DNA from: Reichenbachiella carrageenanivorans
Lineage (GTDB): Bacteria > Bacteroidota > Bacteroidia > Cytophagales > Cyclobacteriaceae
Length of the DNA stretch: 64,000 bases
Direction of reading: 5' to 3'
Assembly: GCF_025639805.1 (NCBI RefSeq)
Contig: NZ_CP106735.1
Location: forward strand, 2,327,501 to 2,391,500
Shown here: one piece after another, positions 45,555 to 53,359 of the stretch
Position numbering within the stretch: position 1 is the stretch's first letter
Layout of the letters: every line of letters starts with the position of its first letter
The notes under the pieces: generated by a model
Databases searched by the model: none
What the model saw: only the letters and a program-made list of their open reading frames with translations
Told to the model about the DNA's origin: nothing
Program-made: the position numbers and the translations under genes

Positions 45555-45662
45555 ATGTTGTTGAAAGGGTCGATCCTTGCCGCGGTGTTTGCAGGCTTGG
45601 TGTATTTACTAATTAGACTTTGGTCAAAATTGAATATTGAAGAAAATGAAGAAGGAAAATAA
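45555..45662 (+). CDS. Possible 35-residue single-span membrane peptide
   Basis: A short open frame begins 4 bases after the nagB stop. It encodes a peptide with one hydrophobic segment (LAAVFAGLVYLLI) followed by a basic stretch (RLWSKL) and an acidic tail (IEENEEGK). It overlaps the first 17 bases of the nucleotidyltransferase gene, which suggests either translational coupling or a leader peptide. The frame is too short for statistical support and could be chance; the clean membrane-span and charge pattern is the only positive sign. Confidence 0.4.
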   Translation: MLLKGSILAAVFAGLVYLLIRLWSKLNIEENEEGK

Positions 45663-46587
45663 ACCTGTATTGGTCGTGTTGGCTGCTGGCCTAGGAAGTA
45701 GATATGGTAGCCTCAAGCAAATGGATCATTTTGGTCCATCAGGGGAGACTATTGTAGATTATGCGATATATGATGCGATAGCCGCGGGGTTCGACAAGAT
45801 CGTTTTTGTGATAAGAAAAAATTTCGAAGAAGAATTCAAAGAAATATTTGGACCCAAGATGGAAGGGCGAATCAAAGTAGCCTATGTCTATCAGGAGCTA
45901 GAAAACTTGCCAGCAGGACTGGATGTGCCAGCTGGGAGAGAAAAACCATGGGGTACTGGGCATGCTGTGATGATGGCCGCTTCAGAGGTAGATCAGCCTT
46001 TTGCGATTGTGAATGCAGATGATTTTTATGGACGTACGTCTTTTGATAAGATTATTGACCAATTGAAAGCCATGGACAATAGTAAGTTGGATGCTTGCTT
46101 AGTTGGGTTTGTACTGAAAAATACGCTTTCAGATCATGGGCGTGTGTCCCGAGGGGTTTGCAAAGTGAATGATGCAGGGTGTTTGGATACCATTACCGAA
46201 AGGACACATATTTACAAGAAAACAGAAGGTGGAGCTTATTATGAGGAACAGGGGCAGCGCACAGATTTGACAGGAGAGGAATGCGTGTCTATGAATTTGA
46301 TGGGCTTTACTTCCAAAGTGTTTGATGATATGGAAGACGCTTTTGTGGACTTTTATCATGTACAAGTTGGAGACCTAAAGGCTGAGTTTTTCATTCCCAC
46401 GGTGTTGGACAATGTGAGAAAATCTCAAATTCCTGTTACCGTACTGACGAGTACTGAGCAGTGGTTTGGAGTGACTTACAAAGAAGATAAACCGATCGCG
46501 CAAGCCAATTTGAAGGCATTGGTACAGAAAGGAGTTTACCCAAACAACTTGTGGGCAACTACAGGGGAGGAATTAGAAAAGAACTAA
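45646..46587 (+). CDS. Sugar-phosphate nucleotidyltransferase
   Basis: I choose ATG at 45646; a TTG three codons upstream is less likely. The 313-residue protein has the nucleotidyltransferase signature LAAGLGSRYGSLKQ, a WGTGHAV segment and the metal-binding NADDFYG. The product would couple a sugar 1-phosphate with a nucleotide, giving for example UDP-GalNAc or UDP-GlcNAc, or run in reverse. It lies between nagB-LmbE and a NahK-like kinase (10-bp gap), so a role in the hexosamine 1-phosphate route is likely. The sugar and the nucleotide are not determinable from sequence alone. The family also includes proteins annotated only as NDP-sugar pyrophosphorylases. Confidence 0.85.
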   Translation: MKKENKPVLVVLAAGLGSRYGSLKQMDHFGPSGETIVDYAIYDAIAAGFDKIVFVIRKNFEEEFKEIFGPKMEGRIKVAYVYQELENLPAGLDVPAGREKPWGTGHAVMMAASEVDQPFAIVNADDFYGRTSFDKIIDQLKAMDNSKLDACLVGFVLKNTLSDHGRVSRGVCKVNDAGCLDTITERTHIYKKTEGGAYYEEQGQRTDLTGEECVSMNLMGFTSKVFDDMEDAFVDFYHVQVGDLKAEFFIPTVLDNVRKSQIPVTVLTSTEQWFGVTYKEDKPIAQANLKALVQKGVYPNNLWATTGEELEKN

Positions 46588-46597
46588 AATCAAAAAC

Positions 46598-47671
46598 ATG
46601 AAAGAGATCATATCGCAGTTTTTTGGTGACAAAAAATTTAGTAAGGCCATTCCATTTGGTTCGGGACATATCAACGATACCTATAGAATAGTGGGAGTAG
46701 AAGGGGTGCAAGAGGATTTTTTGCTGCAGCGGATCAATCATCATGTTTTTCAGGACGTCCCCTTGCTTATGGGCAACATGGTGGCTGTCACGGATCACCT
46801 CAACAGAAAGATCGTAACTTCAGCTGAGTTGTCAAGTACTACACAGACGATTGATATTATACCTGCGATCAACGGGCAAAGCTTTATTGAGGATGGTTCT
46901 GGGGATTTTTGGAGAGTGATGGTTTTCCTCAAAGGGTATGAGTCTTACGATCTAGTTGAAACACCCGAACAGGCTTATTATGGTGCTCGTGCTTTTGGGC
47001 AGTTCATGATGATGCTGGATGATTTCGATGCGAGTACATTGGGAGATGTGATTCCTGATTTTCACAATATCATCAGTCGATTGACTGCTTTTCAATCGGC
47101 TGTATCTCAAGATGTTGCTGGTCGGGTAGCCAGATGCCAAGATGAGATCAAGTATGTGCTTTCATTGGCAGATCAAATGTGTGGCATCGAAAAGCTGAAA
47201 CAATCGGGTGCTATTAGGCAAAGAGTCACTCACAACGACACCAAGTTCAACAATGTACTGTTGTCTGCCGACCACCAGCGCAGCTGTGTGATCGATCTGG
47301 ATACTGTGATGCCCGGAGTGGTGCATTATGATTTTGGCGATGGGGTACGTACGAGTACAGGCACCGCAGCAGAAGATGAGCTTAATTTGGATAAAATACA
47401 GTTCGATATGGAGAAGTTTGAGGCCTTCGCTCATGGTTATTTAGAAATGACCCGAGAGGTGTTGCAGCCAATTGAGCTCGCCCATTTGGCCTTGTCAGGT
47501 CCCTTGCTCGCATATATTATGGGGGTACGTTTTCTTACGGATTACCTCAGTGGAGATCATTATTACAAAATCGCCTACGAGCAGCATAACTATGATCGAG
47601 CCCGAAACCAGCTGACATTTACTAAAAGAATGATGGAACGCCTCCCAGACATGGCTGCTATTCTAGCATAG
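46598..47671 (+). CDS. N-acetylhexosamine 1-kinase-like (NahK-type aminoglycoside phosphotransferase fold)
   Basis: The 357-residue protein has an APH-type kinase fold: N-terminal lobe with GSGHINDTY (21-29), the catalytic loop THNDTKFNNVL (Asp214 as probable base, Asn218/219 for metal) and the DFG-like VIDLDTVMPG (Asp233, Asp235), followed by YDFGDGVR. These match NahK of bifidobacteria, which phosphorylates GlcNAc and GalNAc at C1. Here it closes the operon nagB-nucleotidyltransferase-kinase. It would trap free N-acetylhexosamine released by GH88. The identification is by motifs recalled from NahK, so an activity test or close-homologue search is needed for certainty. Confidence 0.8.
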   Translation: MKEIISQFFGDKKFSKAIPFGSGHINDTYRIVGVEGVQEDFLLQRINHHVFQDVPLLMGNMVAVTDHLNRKIVTSAELSSTTQTIDIIPAINGQSFIEDGSGDFWRVMVFLKGYESYDLVETPEQAYYGARAFGQFMMMLDDFDASTLGDVIPDFHNIISRLTAFQSAVSQDVAGRVARCQDEIKYVLSLADQMCGIEKLKQSGAIRQRVTHNDTKFNNVLLSADHQRSCVIDLDTVMPGVVHYDFGDGVRTSTGTAAEDELNLDKIQFDMEKFEAFAHGYLEMTREVLQPIELAHLALSGPLLAYIMGVRFLTDYLSGDHYYKIAYEQHNYDRARNQLTFTKRMMERLPDMAAILA

Positions 47672-47906
47672 TGGCCTTAGGAGGCACAAGGTCAAATCGG
47701 TACTATATGACTTGCTTGGTGGCTTCTCTGTGTCAGTGTTTGGCTTTTCTGTACCAGCCGTTGGACAATGTTTTAATCTCTTAGGGCTTCATGGGGCACA
47801 AGAGGAATTTGAAACTATACCCTTTGTGCATTTCGCTTTAGCTTCTACAAACCTCTAGTGTCTAGCCATCTTGCGTCATGACCTCATACGCTTGCGCTGA
47901 TAGAGT

Positions 47907-48923
47907 TCACCCTTTTTTAAGAGACGAAGCTCTCACTACCAGATGAGCTGGCACCAAGCGGTCTGTGTCGGGCGACGGCTTAGTCGACAATTCGCCCAGT
48001 AGGGTTTGCATTGCTACTTTTCCTATTTCTTTTGGGTTTTGATTGACAGAGGTGAGGGCAGGGCTAAGGTAGTTGCCCAGCGGCTCGTTGCTAAAGCCCA
48101 CGAAGGCGATGTCCTCAGGTATCTTCACACCCTTTTCTATGAGCAACTGCATAGCAGAAATAGCCGTGAGGTCATTGGCACAAAAGATACCATCTGGTCG
48201 CAGGGGCATATCCAAGACCTGCTGAGCGAGTAGTTTGCCATCTGCTTCTTTCAGTGCACTGGTCAGTATTAGCTCTTCAGACACCACAAGGCCGTGGTCT
48301 TTTAGGGCTTGACAATAGCCTTGTTTTCGATCGTGGTAGATGCTGATTTGGTCCGATCCAGTAAAATGTACAATGCGTCTGCATCCTTGATCGATCAGAT
48401 GTTTGGTGGCTTCATAGCCCATCTGAAAATCATCAATATGGATGGTTGGCAAGCTCAGCCCATTGCATTTTCTGTCAAAAAGCACAAGTGGTACTTCCTG
48501 ATTCAATACATGCTTGAGGTGATCCGTGTTTTCGGTTTCCATAGAAATAGATACCAGCAGCCCATCTACCTGATATGAGAGTAGCGTTTGTATCATCTGC
48601 TGCTCGCGCTCGATCTGGTCGTGCGACTGACAAATAATGACTTGATAGCCGTTTTCAGTCGCGTGCTCTTCTATTCCTGCTATCACAGTAGAGAAAAAAT
48701 ACCGAGAAATATAAGGAACTACCACCCCAATGGTTAGTGTGCGCTTGGAGCGCAAATTAGAAGCCACCACATTTCTAGAATAGCCCAGTTCTTTGGCTTT
48801 CGCCTGAATGAGGTCACGTGTTTTTTGTTTTACACGTGGGCTATTAGCCAATGCTCTAGACACCGTAGAACTGTCAATGTTCAGCATTTTGGCTAAGTCA
48901 TGGATGGTTACTTTTTTTTTCAT
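47907..48923 (-). CDS. LacI-family transcriptional regulator (uronate module)
   Basis: The 338-residue protein has a LacI HTH at its N-terminus (VTIHDLAKMLNIDSSTVSRAL) with hinge and a sugar-binding domain (from about 60: LTIGVVVPYISRYFF). It faces the DUF4861-kduI-kduD-TRAP operon. A 22-bp perfect palindrome lies 30 bp upstream of its start and against the promoter of the divergent operon, so it is likely to repress both. The effector could be a keto-deoxy-uronate such as KDG; this is inference from gene neighbours. The 235-bp gap on its other side has no gene that I can support. Confidence 0.92.
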   Translation of the reverse strand: MKKKVTIHDLAKMLNIDSSTVSRALANSPRVKQKTRDLIQAKAKELGYSRNVVASNLRSKRTLTIGVVVPYISRYFFSTVIAGIEEHATENGYQVIICQSHDQIEREQQMIQTLLSYQVDGLLVSISMETENTDHLKHVLNQEVPLVLFDRKCNGLSLPTIHIDDFQMGYEATKHLIDQGCRRIVHFTGSDQISIYHDRKQGYCQALKDHGLVVSEELILTSALKEADGKLLAQQVLDMPLRPDGIFCANDLTAISAMQLLIEKGVKIPEDIAFVGFSNEPLGNYLSPALTSVNQNPKEIGKVAMQTLLGELSTKPSPDTDRLVPAHLVVRASSLKKG

Positions 48924-48952
48924 GTAGCGAATTTATTTAAAAAATTTCCCAT

Positions 48953-48989
48953 AAAATACAATCGATTGTATTTTTTATCAATACTTTTG
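48953..48989. promoter_or_regulatory. 22-bp perfect palindrome (LacI-type operator) and overlapping promoter
   Basis: The half-site AAAATACAATC (48953-48963) is followed directly by its complement to 48974, with central CG as in LacI-family operators. Eight bases further, TACTTTTG (48982-48989) matches the -7 consensus TAnnTTTG for the DUF4861 gene. The palindrome covers where the -33 element would lie, so bound repressor would block the promoter. Confidence 0.82.
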
Positions 48990-49041
48990 AGGATAGTTAG
49001 ACTATTAGTGATGAACCCTAACATAAAAAAACACAACAGTT

Positions 49042-50223
49042 ATGATTAAAAATATTGCATACTTGATGAGTCTATTTTTGTCAGTGTCGGCCTGTGTGCA
49101 GCAGCCACAAGGCATAGAAGTGGTCGTGACCAACGCACTAGACGAAGATAGAACTAGTGAGGTCGTCACCATTTCGATAGACCAATTGAAATTGGAGGAA
49201 GGCCAGTCTTTGACCGACTTTGGTGTATTCGACGAGTTGGGTAGCCAGCTCATCGTGCAGCCTGTAGACAGCGACGAAGATGGGCAAGTCGATGGGCTTT
49301 TGTTTCAGCCATCTGTAAAAGCACAATCTAGCAGCACCTATGTGTTGAAGCCCATAGGTGCTATTAATCAACAAGTCGCAGACTCTACGTGCTTTGCGAG
49401 GTTTGTACCAGAGCGTACAGATGATTACGCATGGGAAAACGACCGAGTGGCCTTTAGAACATATGGGCCTACGGCGCAGCGCATGATCGAAGAAGACATT
49501 CCAGGTGGTACACTATCTAGTGGTATCGATTGCTGGTTGAAAAAAGTAGATTACCCGATCATCAACAAGTGGTACAAAGCCAACGACGAAGAGCCAGGCG
49601 CCTATCATAAGGATAGAGGCGAAGGACTTGATAATTTTCACGTAGGGTCTAGTAGAGGCTGTGGAGGTATCGCAGTGCGAGACAGTGGGGCGTATTTCAT
49701 TTCCAAAAATTTTATCGCTTGGGAAACCAAAGCTATTGGGCCATTGAGCACGTCATTCGATTTGGAATATGAAGATTGGACGGCTGGAGAAAAGGTGATT
49801 TCTGAAGTGAAGCATATTTCGCTAGACAAGGGGAGCAACCTGTCTAAGTTTACAATAGAAGTGGGAGGCACGGCCGAGATCTCGGCTGGGTTGACTTTGC
49901 ATGAAAATGACGGCGAGGTGACCATCAACGATGCGTACGGATGGGTGAGCTACTGGCAGCCACATGCGGACAGCTATTTGGCGACAGCCCTGATCGCTGC
50001 CCCAGATGCTTATATAGGTGCCGAGACATATCTGACAGACGAAAAGGATTTGAGCAATGCCTTTATGCATTTGAAAGTGGCTGATGGGTCTGTGACTTAC
50101 TACACAGGGTTTGCTTGGCAAGAAAGTGGACAATTTGCCAACAAAGAGGCTTGGGAAAACTACCTAACGGCATTTGCCAAGCGTCTCAAACAACCATTGA
50201 AAGTAGAAATTAAAAAGAATTAA
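49042..50223 (+). CDS. DUF4861-family lipoprotein
   Basis: The 393-residue protein has a signal with lipobox SVSAC (Cys18). Most of the chain matches DUF4861: an N-terminal beta-sandwich with VVVTNALDEDR, the VAFRTYGPTAQRM strand, GIDCWLKKVDYPIINKWY, YHKDRGEGLDNFHVGSSRGCGG and a C-terminal WQESGQF. DUF4861 genes often stand in uronate-polysaccharide loci of marine Bacteroidota; their function is not established as far as I know. The conserved Cys, His and charged residues in the central segment may mark a metal or sugar site. It is the first gene of the operon with kduI and kduD (21-bp gap to kduI). Confidence 0.82.
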   Translation: MIKNIAYLMSLFLSVSACVQQPQGIEVVVTNALDEDRTSEVVTISIDQLKLEEGQSLTDFGVFDELGSQLIVQPVDSDEDGQVDGLLFQPSVKAQSSSTYVLKPIGAINQQVADSTCFARFVPERTDDYAWENDRVAFRTYGPTAQRMIEEDIPGGTLSSGIDCWLKKVDYPIINKWYKANDEEPGAYHKDRGEGLDNFHVGSSRGCGGIAVRDSGAYFISKNFIAWETKAIGPLSTSFDLEYEDWTAGEKVISEVKHISLDKGSNLSKFTIEVGGTAEISAGLTLHENDGEVTINDAYGWVSYWQPHADSYLATALIAAPDAYIGAETYLTDEKDLSNAFMHLKVADGSVTYYTGFAWQESGQFANKEAWENYLTAFAKRLKQPLKVEIKKN

Positions 50224-50244
50224 GAATAAATAAATCATAGAAAA

Positions 50245-51084
50245 ATGAGTACAACATTCGAAACAAGATATGCTTCTAGCCCAGAGGCAGTAAGCAAATA
50301 TGGGACAACAGCTCTCAGAGACGAATTTTTGATAGATAACCTAATGGAAGCTGGTAAGGTAGTATGGGTATACACCCACTATGACCGCTACATGGCTGGT
50401 TCTGCAGTGCCTACTTCTGCCTTGAAGTTAGAAACCATAGATCCGTTAAAATCTGATACTTTTTTAGCACGTAGAGAGCTTGGAATTATCAATGTAGGCG
50501 GAAACGGTAGCGTGACGGTAGACGGCGAAAAGCATGAGTTGGGTTACAAAGACGCCCTATACATTGGCCAAGGAGCCAAAGACGTGGTATTCGAAAGCAA
50601 CGACGCGGCTAACCCTGCTAAGTTTTACCTAAATTCAGCACCTGCACATCACGCATTTCCTACTAAGAAAGTGACATTGGCGGAAGCCAGCAAACTAGAC
50701 CTAGGTACACCAGAAACGGCCAACGCTCGTACGGTAAATCAAATGCTGATCGGTGGTGTGGTAGATACTTGCCAGTTACAAATGGGAATGACTGAATTGA
50801 AATCAGGAAGCGTATGGAATACCATGCCAGCTCACGTACACGACAGAAGAATGGAAGTATACTTCTACATCGAAGTGCCTGAAGGTCAGTCGGTATGTCA
50901 CTTCATGGGACAGCCACAGGAGACCAGACACATCTGGATGCAAAACGAAGAGGCGGTGATCTCTCCCCCTTGGTCTATCCACTCAGGCGCAGGTACGTCT
51001 AACTACACTTTCATCTGGGGAATGGCTGGAGAAAACCTCGACTACGGCGATATGGACGTAGCAGCAATCAACGATTTGAAATAA
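50245..51084 (+). CDS. kduI: 5-dehydro-4-deoxy-D-glucuronate isomerase (4-deoxy-L-threo-5-hexosulose-uronate ketol-isomerase)
   Basis: KduI converts 5-keto-4-deoxyuronate, formed from the 4,5-unsaturated uronate, to 2,5-diketo-3-deoxygluconate. The 279-residue length matches E. coli KduI (278). The zinc ligands are present in order: His197 and His199 (PAHVHDRRMEVYFY), Glu204 and His246 (WSIHSGAGT), exactly one residue shifted from E. coli His196, His198, Glu203, His245. It is 13 bp upstream of kduD. The pair shows that unsaturated uronate from lyase action is the main carbon entering this operon. Confidence 0.96.
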   Translation: MSTTFETRYASSPEAVSKYGTTALRDEFLIDNLMEAGKVVWVYTHYDRYMAGSAVPTSALKLETIDPLKSDTFLARRELGIINVGGNGSVTVDGEKHELGYKDALYIGQGAKDVVFESNDAANPAKFYLNSAPAHHAFPTKKVTLAEASKLDLGTPETANARTVNQMLIGGVVDTCQLQMGMTELKSGSVWNTMPAHVHDRRMEVYFYIEVPEGQSVCHFMGQPQETRHIWMQNEEAVISPPWSIHSGAGTSNYTFIWGMAGENLDYGDMDVAAINDLK

Positions 51085-51097
51085 AAAAATTAGAACA

Positions 51098-51889
51098 ATG
51101 TCAATTAAATTATTCGATACCAGTGGAAAAGTGGCGCTCGTGACGGGCGGCACGCACGGATTAGGGATGGCTATGGCCAAAGGCATAGGCCTATCAGGTG
51201 CGACGATCATAGTAAATGGCAGATCTCAAGACACAGTAGATGAGGCAGTAGCCCAATACCAATCTTGGGGCATCACGGCGCATGGATATGCCTTCGACGT
51301 GACCGACGAAAAAGCAGTAGATGCAGCCCTTACTAAAATAGAAAACGAAGTAGCACCAGTAGATATCCTAGTCAACAATGCAGGGATCATCAAGCGTACG
51401 CCTTTGTTGGAAATGGAGTTGGAAGATTGGAATGCAGTGATCGAAGTGGATCTGACTGCTCCATTCATCGTGTCTAAGCGAGTGGTGAAAGGCATGATCG
51501 AGCGTGGTCATGGCAAGGTGATCAATATCTGCTCTATGATGAGCGAATTGGGTAGAAATACCGTGGGCGCTTATGCAGCGGCCAAAGGTGGCCTGAAGAT
51601 GTTGACCAGAAACATGGCGACCGAGTGGGCGCGTCACAACATCCAAATCAACGGCATCGGGCCAGGTTATTTTGCGACTTCGCAGACGGCTCCTATCAGA
51701 GTAGATGGTCATCCGTTCAATGATTTCATCATAGGCCGAACACCTGCAGCCAGATGGGGAGACCCTTCTGACCTCGAAGGTGCAGCAGTATTTTTGTCTT
51801 CGAAAGCGAGTGATTTTGTCAATGGGCAGATCGTATATGTAGACGGAGGTATTTTGGCTACTATTGGTAAACCTGCCAATGAGGCCTAA
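51098..51889 (+). CDS. kduD: 2-dehydro-3-deoxy-D-gluconate 5-dehydrogenase (KduD-type SDR)
   Basis: KduD reduces 2,5-diketo-3-deoxygluconate to KDG. The 263-residue short-chain dehydrogenase has the cofactor motif TGGTHGLG (16-23), NNAG (93-96) and the catalytic Ser146 with Tyr159-x-x-x-Lys163 (YAAAK). The C-terminus (YVDGGILATIG) is typical. Its last codons overlap the start of the TRAP binding-protein gene by 11 bp, so uptake and catabolism are translated together. Confidence 0.94.
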   Translation: MSIKLFDTSGKVALVTGGTHGLGMAMAKGIGLSGATIIVNGRSQDTVDEAVAQYQSWGITAHGYAFDVTDEKAVDAALTKIENEVAPVDILVNNAGIIKRTPLLEMELEDWNAVIEVDLTAPFIVSKRVVKGMIERGHGKVINICSMMSELGRNTVGAYAAAKGGLKMLTRNMATEWARHNIQINGIGPGYFATSQTAPIRVDGHPFNDFIIGRTPAARWGDPSDLEGAAVFLSSKASDFVNGQIVYVDGGILATIGKPANEA

Positions 51890-52883
51890 TCAGTATAAAA
51901 AGAAAACCCTTTCGGGTTTTGCCCAGTGGATGGGATGGTTTGGTGTCCTGTTGGTGCTTAGTATGGGGTGCACTTCTCGCAATGAGAAGGTACTCTTTCT
52001 TGCGCACAATTTGCCAGAGACCCATCCCGTTCACAAAGGGATACAGTTTTTTCAAAGCGAACTCAGCAAGCTGTCTTCTGGCACTTTAGAGGTTCATATC
52101 TTCCCCAATAGTCAGCTAGGGAGTGAGCGAGAAGCATTGGAACTACTCCAGATCGGTACCATCGCGATCACCAAAGTGAGCTCCGCTGTAATGGCCAACT
52201 TTTCGCCTGAATACAAAGTGCTCGGCGTGCCTTATCTCTTTAGAGACAAGCAGCACTTTTTCGATGTGCTCGAAGGCGAAGTAGGACAGCAGATGCTCGA
52301 TGGTAGCAGCGACTACTTGCTCAGAGGTTTGTGCTTTTATGATGCAGGCAGCCGTAGTTTTTATACCAAAAAACCGGTGAGAGTACCTGCGGATCTCGAA
52401 GGGCTGAAAATCCGAGTGATGAATCACCAGTTGTCCATAGATATGGTCAATAATTTTGGTGGATCGGCTACTCCCATGGCTTCGGGCGAACTCTATACCG
52501 CCTTGCAGCAAGGTGTAGTGGATGGTGCAGAAAACAATGCGCCTACTTTTGTTTCGTCTAATCAGTTTGAAGTATGCAAATACTTTACGCTGGATGAGCA
52601 CACCTCTATTCCTGATGTGATGGTGATTAGTACCAAGTTTTGGGACACACTCTCTGATCAGGAGAAAAAATGGGTAACTCAGGCAGCTAAAGCTTCGGCA
52701 CAGGCACAGAAAAAATACTGGGAAGAATCTGTGACAGCGTGTATGGAGATACTTGAAGAAAATCAAGTAGAAGTCATTCGGCCAGACAAAACCTTGTTTT
52801 ATGAAAAATCAATCCCTCTCATCGAGGAATTTGCTAAAGACAAGGATATGAAAATTATAATTGATAAAATCAAATCTTATTGA
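51879..52883 (+). CDS. TRAP transporter solute-binding protein, lipoprotein (DctP family)
   Basis: The start is ATG at 51879, overlapping the kduD stop; an upstream TTG (51864) is less likely. The 334-residue protein is membrane-anchored by a lipobox (SMGC, Cys31) in place of being freely soluble. DctP features are ETHPVHKGIQFFQSEL, FPNSQLGSERE, the carboxylate-binding Arg in LKIRVMNH (as in other DctP), and ALQQGVVDGAENN. It presents a uronate-type acid to the DctQM membrane proteins encoded next. Its paralogue at 62180-63199 shares the same architecture. Given the operon, the likely substrate is the unsaturated uronate or its keto form. Confidence 0.92.
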   Translation: MRPNQYKKKTLSGFAQWMGWFGVLLVLSMGCTSRNEKVLFLAHNLPETHPVHKGIQFFQSELSKLSSGTLEVHIFPNSQLGSEREALELLQIGTIAITKVSSAVMANFSPEYKVLGVPYLFRDKQHFFDVLEGEVGQQMLDGSSDYLLRGLCFYDAGSRSFYTKKPVRVPADLEGLKIRVMNHQLSIDMVNNFGGSATPMASGELYTALQQGVVDGAENNAPTFVSSNQFEVCKYFTLDEHTSIPDVMVISTKFWDTLSDQEKKWVTQAAKASAQAQKKYWEESVTACMEILEENQVEVIRPDKTLFYEKSIPLIEEFAKDKDMKIIIDKIKSY

Positions 52884-53358
52884 ATTGATACTACTCGGCA
52901 AAGCTTATCAGACGATCAATCGTGTACTTGAAAAGTTCATGGTCATCATTTTTTCGTTGTTGATTGTGGACGTACTCGCACAAGTATTTTCTAGATATTT
53001 ACTGTCCTATTCTCCTTCGTTTACCGAGGAGTTTGCACGGTTTTCATTGATCTGGCTCAGCTTGCTGGGCATGGCCTATCTCACGGGGCAGCGCGAGCAC
53101 CTCACGATGGACTATGTGTATCAAAAATTCTCTGAACAAAACAAAAAGAAAGCGACCATCTTTATAGAGTCTATCATCATCCTATTTGCTACAGTAGTGA
53201 TGCTGATCGGAGGAGGCAATTTGGTTTATATCACATTAGACTTGGGTCAATTGTCGTCTGCCTTGCAAATACCGCTAGGCTATGTCTATATGGTAGTGCC
53301 GGTGAGCGGACTACTTATCGTTTTCTATTCTATTCACAACATCTCTAAGGTATCCTGA
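52861..53358 (+). CDS. TRAP transporter small membrane subunit (DctQ family)
   Basis: The protein of up to 165 residues has four hydrophobic segments and the DctQ hallmark SRYLLSYSPSFTEEFARFSLIWLSLLG in its first half. No ATG is available at the N-terminus: the candidate starts are TTG at 52861 (inside the end of dctP) and TTG at 52885 (just after the dctP stop). The first ATG lies inside membrane segment 1 and is too late. So this is either a rare TTG start or a sequence that depends on coupling to dctP translation. It is 1 bp ahead of dctM. Confidence 0.9.
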   Translation: MIKSNLIELILLGKAYQTINRVLEKFMVIIFSLLIVDVLAQVFSRYLLSYSPSFTEEFARFSLIWLSLLGMAYLTGQREHLTMDYVYQKFSEQNKKKATIFIESIIILFATVVMLIGGGNLVYITLDLGQLSSALQIPLGYVYMVVPVSGLLIVFYSIHNISKVS

Positions 53359-53359
53359 T

